NCBI GenBank assembly: GCA_018500045.2
Contig: JAHBAQ020000026.1
Span: 1-18,027 of the forward strand
Direction of reading: 5' to 3'
Length of the DNA: 18,027 nt
From: Candidatus Shapirobacteria bacterium
GTDB taxonomy: Bacteria; Patescibacteriota; Microgenomatia; UBA12405
Shown: piece by piece, positions 13,669-18,027 of the stretch
Layout: each line of letters opens with the position of its first letter
Position numbering within the stretch: position 1 is the stretch's first letter
Notes under the pieces: generated by a model
What the model was told of the DNA's origin: nothing
Seen by the model: the letters and a program-made list of their open reading frames with translations, nothing else
The model's database searches: none
Position numbers and translations under genes: made by a program

Positions 13669-15054
13669 ATGAAAATAGAAAATATTGGTATTGAGCAGTT
13701 ACCCCAGCCACCAAAGTTTAGAAAGATGATAGGTCCTAGTTTTATATTGCTGGGGATGGGTTTGGGAAGTGGTGAATTGATAATGTGGCCTTATTTAGCG
13801 GCTAATTATGGTTTAGGAATAATTTGGGCAGCGGTGATCGGAATAACTTTTCAATTTTTTATTAATATGGAAATTGAAAGGTACACTTTAGTTAACGGAG
13901 AAAGTGTCTTCGTGGGTTTGGCGAGAAAATTAAAGTGGCTGTCCCCTATTTGGTTTATATTATCAACAATAATTCCTTGGATGTGGCCAGGAATAATTTT
14001 ATCCTCGGCAATAATTTTGGCTAACTCGATTGGTTTTTTAAACTCAAAATTATTAGCTGTAGGAATGTTATTGTTAATTGGTTTAATTTTGAGTTTTGGA
14101 AAAGTGGTTTATAAAACACAGGAACATTTTCAAAAATGGCTAATATTTTTAGGAGTACCGTTTATTTTACTTTTGACATTTTGGTTGGCTGAGGGAAGTG
14201 ATTGGAAAATTTTAGCTGATGGTTTAACTGGTAGAGGTGATGGATTTTGGTGGATACCTGGTGGTTTATCAATAATGACCTTTTTAGGGGCTTTTGCTTA
14301 TTCTGGTGCCGGGGGAAATCTAAATTTAGCTCAGTCTTTTTATATTCGAGAAAAAGATTATGGTATGGGAAAATATGGTGGAAAAATAACCAGTTTATTG
14401 AGAAAAAAGACAAACGATTTTCCTTTGGAAGGGAAAACATTTGTAGTTAATCAGGAAACTTTAATAATTTTTAAAGATTGGTGGCGAAAAATTAATTTTG
14501 AACACGCTTTAGTTTTTTGGTTGACTGGGGCAGTGACAATAGTTTTGTTGAGTTTATTATCTTTTGCAACGGTTTATCATCAAACAGATGGAGTGATGGG
14601 AATAAATTTTTTGTTTAAAGAAGCTGAAGTTGTGGGTAATTTAATTTATCCACTGATTGGTCGAATATTTTTGTTGGTGGTGGCTTTAATGTTATTCTCG
14701 ACACAAATGTCGGTGTTGGATGCGACCAGTAGAATTACTTCAGAAAATTTGGTGATATTAAATAAAAATAAATTTAATCCTAATAATTTGCCGAAATTTT
14801 ATTTCGGATTCTTGTGGACACAGATTTTACTTGGAGTATTGATTGTGTTGCTAGGTTCAAAAGAACCGTGGCAATTAGTGGAGTTGAGTGCGTTTTTGAA
14901 TGCGATTACAATGATGATTTATACCGGAGTAATTTTATGGTTAAATCAAACGTCATTAGCAAAAGAATTAAGGCCGAGTTGGTGGAGAAAATTAATTTTA
15001 ATTTTCATAGTTTTGTTTTTTGCTGGATTTTCTATTTTGACTTTGGTGAAGTAG
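13669..15054 (+). CDS. Nramp-like (APC-fold) membrane transporter with altered metal site
   Basis: The 461-residue polytopic membrane protein has about eleven hydrophobic segments. The segment PSFILLGMGLGSGELIMWPYL (23-43) corresponds to TM1 of the Nramp family of divalent-metal transporters. FAYSGAGGNLNLAQSFY (209-225) corresponds to TM6. In classical Nramp proteins TM1 has DPGN and TM6 has a Met-Pro-His type metal ligand. Here these are GSGE and GAGGNLN, so the usual Mn/Fe ligands are absent and another substrate is likely. A large hydrophilic stretch at about 225-270 separates TM6 from TM7. The gene starts in the base after the galE stop with no Shine-Dalgarno. Its place between two nucleotide-sugar genes may be incidental. 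Confidence 0.82.
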   Translation: MKIENIGIEQLPQPPKFRKMIGPSFILLGMGLGSGELIMWPYLAANYGLGIIWAAVIGITFQFFINMEIERYTLVNGESVFVGLARKLKWLSPIWFILSTIIPWMWPGIILSSAIILANSIGFLNSKLLAVGMLLLIGLILSFGKVVYKTQEHFQKWLIFLGVPFILLLTFWLAEGSDWKILADGLTGRGDGFWWIPGGLSIMTFLGAFAYSGAGGNLNLAQSFYIREKDYGMGKYGGKITSLLRKKTNDFPLEGKTFVVNQETLIIFKDWWRKINFEHALVFWLTGAVTIVLLSLLSFATVYHQTDGVMGINFLFKEAEVVGNLIYPLIGRIFLLVVALMLFSTQMSVLDATSRITSENLVILNKNKFNPNNLPKFYFGFLWTQILLGVLIVLLGSKEPWQLVELSAFLNAITMMIYTGVILWLNQTSLAKELRPSWWRKLILIFIVLFFAGFSILTLVK

Positions 15055-15064
15055 CAATTATAAT
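15037..15064 (+). promoter_or_regulatory. ugd promoter (TTGACT-16-TATAAT)
   Basis: TTGACT (15037-15042) and TATAAT (15059-15064) form a near-consensus pair inside and just after the end of the transporter gene. Initiation would fall at about 15071, one or two bases before the ATG at 15073, so the ugd transcript from this promoter should be leaderless or nearly so. Confidence 0.72.
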
Positions 15065-15072
15065 GCTTCTAT

Positions 15073-16371
15073 ATGAAGAAAATAACTGTGATCGGTGTGG
15101 GTTATGTTGGATTAGTAACTGGGACTTGTTTGGCGGAAATGGGAAATGAGGTGATTGGGGTTGATATTGATCGGAAGCGAATTGACGATTTAAATCATGG
15201 GGTAATTCCTATTTATGAACAAGGTTTAGAGGAACTGGTTAAAGGAAATATTAAAAACGGAAGATTAACATTTACTACAGATGTCTCTGGTGCGGTCAGA
15301 GAGTCAGAAATAGTTTTTATTGCAGTAGGGACTCCACCGATGTTTGATGGGAGTGTAAATTTGGAATATGTGAGATCAGCGGCTAAGTCTGTTGGGGAGA
15401 ATATGAATGGATATAAAGTGATTGTAAATAAATCGACGGTGCCAATTGGAACAGGTGATGTGGTATCCAGAATTATCGAAGAAAAATATAATGGTGAATT
15501 TGATGTAGTGTCAAATCCAGAGTTTCTAAGGGAAGGAACAGCGGTGAGTGATTTTATGAACCCTGATAGAGTGGTGATTGGAACATCTTCGACGAAAGCA
15601 GAGAAAATAATGTGTGATCTGTATAGTAATTTTGGGACGGAAAATATGGTAGTGACTGATGTTAAGACAGCAGAGATGATTAAATATGCATCGAATTCTT
15701 TTTTGGCGACAGAAATTTCGTTTATAAACTCAATTGCTAATTTGTGTGAAAAACTGGGAGCTGATGTAGAAAAAGTATCACAAGGGATGATGTTGGATAA
15801 AAGGATTGGCCAAAAGGCATTTTTACATGCGGGAGTGGGTTATGGTGGAAGTTGTTTCCCAAAGGATGTTAAAGGTTTAATTCAAATTGCTCAAGAAAAT
15901 AATGTCAGGTTTGGTATATTGGAAGAAGTGGAAAATACTAATAATGCCCAAAAACAGTCATTATTAGGTAAAATCCAAAAATTAGTTGGTCAAGACTTAC
16001 GGGGGAAAAATATTGTTTTGTGGGGTTTAGCTTTTAAACCACACACTGATGACGTGCGTGAAGCTCCAGCGTTGGTGGTAATTAAACAGCTTTTGGATCG
16101 CGGGGTTAATATCCGGGTTTTTGATCCAATTGCACAAAAACAAGCCGAAAAAATTTTGGGTGAGAGTGTGTTCTATGAAAGTAATTTGGAGGATTCGGTA
16201 AAAAATTCTGATTGTTTGGTGATATTGACTGAATGGCCAGAATTTAAAGTAGTGGACTTGGATAAAGTGAAAAAGAAGATGAATGAGGCTAATGTGGTTG
16301 ATGGGAGAAATATTTTTGATCCGAACGAGATGAAGAAAAAAGGATTTAAGTATATTTCTGTTGGTAGGTAG
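15073..16371 (+). CDS. ugd: UDP-glucose 6-dehydrogenase
   Basis: The 432-residue NAD-dependent enzyme oxidises UDP-glucose twice to UDP-glucuronate. It shows the N-terminal Rossmann motif GVGYVGLVTG (8-17), FIAVGTPP (82-89), NKSTVPIGTGD (119-129), SNPEFLREGTAVSDFMNPDR (147-166) and EMIKYASNSFLA (201-212) with the catalytic Lys204 and Asn208. GVGYGGSCFPKDV (254-266) follows, with the nucleophile Cys261. The C-terminal domain with LWGLAFKPHTDDVREAP is complete. The UDP-sugar/GDP-mannose dehydrogenase family also includes related enzymes, but the motifs favour Ugd. It probably makes the acidic sugar donor for the surface polysaccharide. It has its own strong promoter and a strong hairpin begins 7 nt after the stop. 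Confidence 0.96.
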   Translation: MKKITVIGVGYVGLVTGTCLAEMGNEVIGVDIDRKRIDDLNHGVIPIYEQGLEELVKGNIKNGRLTFTTDVSGAVRESEIVFIAVGTPPMFDGSVNLEYVRSAAKSVGENMNGYKVIVNKSTVPIGTGDVVSRIIEEKYNGEFDVVSNPEFLREGTAVSDFMNPDRVVIGTSSTKAEKIMCDLYSNFGTENMVVTDVKTAEMIKYASNSFLATEISFINSIANLCEKLGADVEKVSQGMMLDKRIGQKAFLHAGVGYGGSCFPKDVKGLIQIAQENNVRFGILEEVENTNNAQKQSLLGKIQKLVGQDLRGKNIVLWGLAFKPHTDDVREAPALVVIKQLLDRGVNIRVFDPIAQKQAEKILGESVFYESNLEDSVKNSDCLVILTEWPEFKVVDLDKVKKKMNEANVVDGRNIFDPNEMKKKGFKYISVGR

Positions 16372-16377
16372 TTTGGG

Positions 16378-16413
16378 ATGCCGGAGGGTGATTTTGAGTT
16401 CACCCTCCGGCAT
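16378..16413. terminator. Bidirectional terminator-like hairpin between convergent genes
   Basis: Perfect 14-bp arms ATGCCGGAGGGTGA and TCACCCTCCGGCAT surround the 8-nt loop TTTTGAGT. It begins 7 nt after the ugd stop and ends 10 nt from the stop of the convergent 47-residue gene. There is no T-run on either side, so it is not a textbook intrinsic terminator. Its G+C-rich stem in AT-rich surroundings and its position make termination or 3'-end protection likely. Confidence 0.75.
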
Positions 16414-16423
16414 ACTTGTGGAC

Positions 16424-16567
16424 TTATTCGGTGTGGTGGTTGGTCATGGTGAGAGAGGTCATCTTACGGGCAAATAAAAATAAGGGCAATCCAACAATGA
16501 CGATTATTATGATGGAGACCCCAACTTCAATTATCCCGTGCATCAGATGGTACAAAGACTCTGTCAT
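16424..16567 (-). CDS. Small single-pass membrane protein, unknown (47 aa)
   Basis: I do not recognise it. The start is fixed by AAGGAGGACGTTT directly before the ATG at 16567-16565, a near-perfect Shine-Dalgarno at normal distance. The frame is open further upstream, but only this start has a binding site. After a short polar N-terminus (MTESLYHLMHG), one membrane segment (about 11-33, IIEVGVSIIIIVIVGLPLFL) is followed by a basic and polar tail (FARKMTSLTMTNHHTE), which predicts a cytoplasmic C-terminus. It lies 13 nt after the stop of the 161-residue gene and is surely co-transcribed with it. Its role could be as a small partner subunit of that protein, which is inference. Confidence 0.75.
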   Translation of the reverse strand: MTESLYHLMHGIIEVGVSIIIIVIVGLPLFLFARKMTSLTMTNHHTE

Positions 16568-16580
16568 AAACGTCCTCCTT

Positions 16581-17066
16581 TTATTTGATACCACCAAAGC
16601 GTTGATTGATACTTTCGACCAACTTAATAAAACTGCTGTTTTCTTTGGTTTGAGCATTCTGCGCGAGTTTGAGGGCGATCTGTTTTTTATCATCGGCCAT
16701 TTCTAGATCGATGACTGCTGATATAACATCACTCCTGAGTTGGTCATCGCAGGCTTTGGTGAAAAGCCGGGTGAGAACCAGAGTGGTGATTTCTCGCGTG
16801 TCTTGTGTGGTGATATCTGGATTTTTTAGCTTGCCGCATTCATCAACGAGGGCTTCTAAGCCATCATCCGGTCTGATTTGGCTGATTAAGCTGATGAGTT
16901 TGTCGGTCTCGTTGTTTACTTCTTCTTGAATACGAGTGGGTTTTTCCTTGAGTTGCTGAAGTTTTCTGGCTTTGAGGACCAGAAGAACTTCGCCGGTCAG
17001 GAAACAGATACCCAAACAAGATATGGCGCTTCCAGTGGAAAACAGTACCAGGTCAAGAGGAGACAT
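16581..17066 (-). CDS. Membrane-anchored helical protein, unknown (161 aa)
   Basis: I do not recognise it. The start ATG at 17066-17064 follows AAGGAGGGTGTCAAT, an ideal Shine-Dalgarno; a longer in-frame start lacks one. A membrane segment (about 5-31) is followed by a basic helix rich in Lys, Gln and Glu (KARKLQQLKEKPTRIQEEV). A helical cytoplasmic domain follows, with LISLISQIRPDD, LKNPDITTQDTRE and TRLFTKACDDQLRSDVISAV. The domain aligns by eye with that of the 118-residue neighbour, so the two look like paralogues. The gene is visibly richer in G+C than its neighbours (33 of 60 bases in 16741-16800 against 20 of 60 in 15481-15540 within ugd). It uses CTG/CTT leucine codons rather than TTA/TTG. 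That suggests transfer or different expression. Confidence 0.8.
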   Translation of the reverse strand: MSPLDLVLFSTGSAISCLGICFLTGEVLLVLKARKLQQLKEKPTRIQEEVNNETDKLISLISQIRPDDGLEALVDECGKLKNPDITTQDTREITTLVLTRLFTKACDDQLRSDVISAVIDLEMADDKKQIALKLAQNAQTKENSSFIKLVESINQRFGGIK

Positions 17067-17105
17067 ATTGACACCCTCCTTATAACACACCGAGGTTTTA
17101 ACGTA

Positions 17106-17150
17106 CCAATAACTTATTGATTACTGTCTTTAGTAAAAACAAATTATTGG
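17106..17150 (-). promoter_or_regulatory. Nested stem-loop in the leader of the 161-aa gene
   Basis: CCAATAA and TTATTGG (7-bp outer stem) enclose TTACT and AGTAA (5-bp inner stem). The element falls between the predicted start of transcription and the Shine-Dalgarno, so it would be in the 5' leader. Its role is unknown. Confidence 0.45.
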
Positions 17151-17153
17151 CGG

Positions 17154-17181
17154 ATTGTATCATTATTTTTTGTATTTTCAA
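17154..17181 (-). promoter_or_regulatory. Promoter of the 161-aa/47-aa operon (TTGAAA-16-TACAAT)
   Basis: On the minus strand TTGAAA (17181-17176) and TACAAT (17159-17154) are 16 nt apart, and TGA just before the -10 gives an extended -10. Initiation near 17147 leaves a leader of about 80 nt. Confidence 0.65.
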
Positions 17182-17189
17182 AATGTGGG

Positions 17190-17223
17190 CCGGCAGGTGA
17201 TGATAATTGCAATCACCTGCCGG
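17190..17223. terminator. GC-rich hairpin after the 118-aa gene
   Basis: Perfect 12-bp arms CCGGCAGGTGAT and ATCACCTGCCGG enclose a 10-nt loop. It lies about 36 nt after the stop of the 118-residue gene and directly upstream of the next promoter. The stem sequence resembles the hairpin at 16378-16413 (GCCGGCAGGTGA against GCCGGAGGGTGA). No long T-run follows. Confidence 0.7.
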
Positions 17224-17259
17224 TAAAAAGTGATGGAATAACTCTCTGATGTGTCGGAT

Positions 17260-17616
17260 TTATTCGACAAGTAAATTGTCGATTTGTCTAAGGTGTTTTA
17301 TTATTTCTTTCGCGGCTCGATTTTCAGCGTGGCATTTTTCAAAAATGGAAATAAGGTATTTGAGTATTTGGTGTTTTTCCTTTACAGGGATTTTTGGGTC
17401 CTCGATTTTTTTGATTTGGTCGATTATCTGATTTGGTTTGGGGATGATGTCGTTGATCAGTGATTTTAAGTCGATTAATTCTTGGTGAATTTTTTTCTCT
17501 TGGATAATTCCAAGAAGCCAGATAACAAAAACCAATGGACTTAGAATAATAACCAATGATACTGAGACGAGAGGAATTTCCGTTGCTTGATGAAAAAAAT
17601 TTTTGCCGAGTGACAT
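17260..17616 (-). CDS. Membrane-anchored helical protein, unknown (118 aa)
   Basis: I do not recognise it. AAGGAGGGGATTTA precedes the ATG at 17616-17614, an ideal Shine-Dalgarno that fixes the start. A short polar N-terminus is followed by a strong membrane segment (about 15-38, with VSVSLVIILSPLVFVIWLL). The remaining 80 residues form a charged helical region (LIDLKSLINDIIPKPNQI, KKIEDPKIPVKEKHQIL, ISIFEKCHAENRAAKEII). This matches the 161-residue neighbour in order and spacing: L-SLI--I-P, then [KN/ED]-P-I, then F-K--------I. The C-terminal extension of that neighbour is missing here. The gene has its own terminator-like hairpin and is probably monocistronic. Function is open; no enzyme motif is visible. 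Confidence 0.8.
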   Translation of the reverse strand: MSLGKNFFHQATEIPLVSVSLVIILSPLVFVIWLLGIIQEKKIHQELIDLKSLINDIIPKPNQIIDQIKKIEDPKIPVKEKHQILKYLISIFEKCHAENRAAKEIIKHLRQIDNLLVE

Positions 17617-17686
17617 TAAATCCCCTCCTTCAATCGTCGTTTATGAGAGTTATTTTTATCACTTTAAGGAACAATTTATTTTAAAA

Positions 17687-17704
17687 CTGCATGCATAAAT
17701 GCAG
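17687..17704. repeat. Small inverted repeat CTGCAT-N6-ATGCAG upstream of the 118-aa gene
   Basis: Perfect 6-bp arms about 70 nt upstream of the start codon in the divergent intergenic region (17617-17776). It could be an operator or a leader hairpin. No clear promoter for the minus-strand gene was found in this stretch. Confidence 0.35.
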
Positions 17705-17741
17705 GGAAATAAATTAGTAGGTAATTTTAACATATAACCCT

Positions 17742-17770
17742 TTGGTGTTATGGTTTTTTTAGGATAAAAT
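17742..17770 (+). promoter_or_regulatory. Promoter of the partial GT-C gene (TTGGTG-17-TAAAAT)
   Basis: TTGGTG (17742-17747) and TAAAAT (17765-17770) are 17 nt apart and the ATG at 17777 coincides with the expected start of transcription, so a leaderless mRNA is predicted. A T-run lies between the boxes. Confidence 0.55.
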
Positions 17771-17776
17771 TGGCTT

Positions 17777-18008
17777 ATGAATAAGTTTTTGAATAGATTT
17801 GGATTTTGGATTTCTTTGGTGGTTTGTGTGTTGATTTATTTGGCTTTGGCTTACAAAAATCCATTTAAGGATAATAATTTGATTTCGAATTTAGAACCAC
17901 CACCAGATGTTTTTTATTATTCAGTGCCTGCTTGGAATTTGGTTCATGGAAATGCTTTTAAAATGATGGCTTTTGGTAAGGAAATTGGCCAATTGTCGAC
18001 ACCTATTT
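17777..18008 (+). CDS. Probable GT-C membrane glycosyltransferase (GT39-like), N-terminal fragment
   Basis: About 77 genomic residues are visible. They comprise a short basic N-terminus, one membrane helix (about 10-25, WISLVVCVLIYLALAY) and then an extracytoplasmic segment with NLEPPPDVFYYSVPAWNLVH. The pattern of one helix followed by an acidic residue in a P-D-x-F-Y-Y context and an (A/V)PAxxLxxG stretch resembles GT-C fold dolichol- or undecaprenyl-phosphate-sugar glycosyltransferases of CPR bacteria. The call rests on resemblance to N-termini only. After Ile77 the sequence is adapter, so the frame beyond 18008 is artificial. The start has no Shine-Dalgarno; a -10 box 6 nt upstream suggests leaderless translation. 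Confidence 0.6.
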
Positions 18009-18027
18009 CTGTCTCTTATACACATCT
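18009..18027 (+). other. Nextera/Tn5 mosaic-end adapter sequence (assembly artefact)
   Basis: The last 19 bases CTGTCTCTTATACACATCT are identical to the reverse complement of the Tn5 mosaic end used in Nextera libraries. It sits exactly at the end of the window, as untrimmed read-through would. It is not genomic. Confidence 0.95.

Noticed and set aside
17735..17760. Hairpin followed by a T-run as a plus-strand terminator
   Set aside because: Only a 5-bp weak stem (ATAAC/GTTAT) and no plus-strand gene upstream to end; the T-run is better explained as promoter spacer.
1..18027. CRISPR arrays, tRNA, rRNA, insertion sequences or prophage genes
   Set aside because: No regularly spaced repeats, tRNA cloverleaf, rRNA segment, transposase or phage motif was seen on either strand.
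1..18027. Alternative genetic code with TGA as glycine (code 25, seen in some CPR)
   Set aside because: TGA ends several genes at ATGA overlaps with the next start, and proteins are full length under code 11.

Overview
The window is AT-rich DNA (roughly one third G+C by eye) read with the standard bacterial code: TGA is used as a stop, several times inside ATGA start/stop overlaps. The gene styles (Nramp-like protein with a GSGE motif, flippase-like YbhN protein, O-antigen ligase with a Pro/Thr-rich loop, hexapeptide acetyltransferase, DUF192, dense glycosyltransferase clusters), tiny intergenic gaps and mostly missing Shine-Dalgarno sequences suggest a Candidate Phyla Radiation bacterium, most likely Microgenomates-like. 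That assignment is inference; no rRNA or ribosomal protein gene is present.

Region 1 (1-10317, minus strand) is one tightly packed cell-surface polysaccharide operon that runs off the left edge. In transcription order it holds a GT4 glycosyltransferase, a membrane-anchored DUF192 protein, a GT2, two related GT4 enzymes, a 90-nt break with a hairpin and 9-nt tandem repeats, a hexapeptide acetyltransferase, an unknown two-TM protein, a GT2, an O-antigen ligase/polymerase-like membrane protein, a GT4 and a partial GT2. Many junctions overlap by 4, 8 or about 16 nt, which suggests translational coupling.

Region 2 (10334-16371, plus strand) diverges from a shared 45-bp promoter region. It holds a flippase-like membrane protein, metK, galE, an Nramp-like transporter and ugd. 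GalE and Ugd would supply UDP-galactose and UDP-glucuronate to the transferases of region 1. metK has a consensus-like promoter and a roughly 120-nt leader. That leader keeps the SAM-binding core of the SAM-I riboswitch clan, but its P2 arm is a bare 7-bp hairpin. This is the most interesting item in the window.

Region 3 (16372-17640, minus strand) is compositionally different, with more G+C and perfect Shine-Dalgarno sites. It encodes three small single-TM proteins of unknown function. Two look like divergent paralogues. GC-rich stem-loops of similar sequence follow both transcription units.

Region 4 (17742-18027, plus strand) starts a probable GT-C family membrane glycosyltransferase from a probably leaderless promoter. 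It is cut off by 19 bases identical to the Nextera/Tn5 mosaic-end adapter, so the last genomic base is about 18008.

Two families of short repeats are scattered through the glycosyltransferase operon, several inserted in frame inside coding regions: a G/C-rich one (core CCTTGACAGGGCAGGG) and an AT-rich one (core TCTTAGATGNTRGAT). They resemble in behaviour the protein-invading palindromic elements known from Rickettsia.
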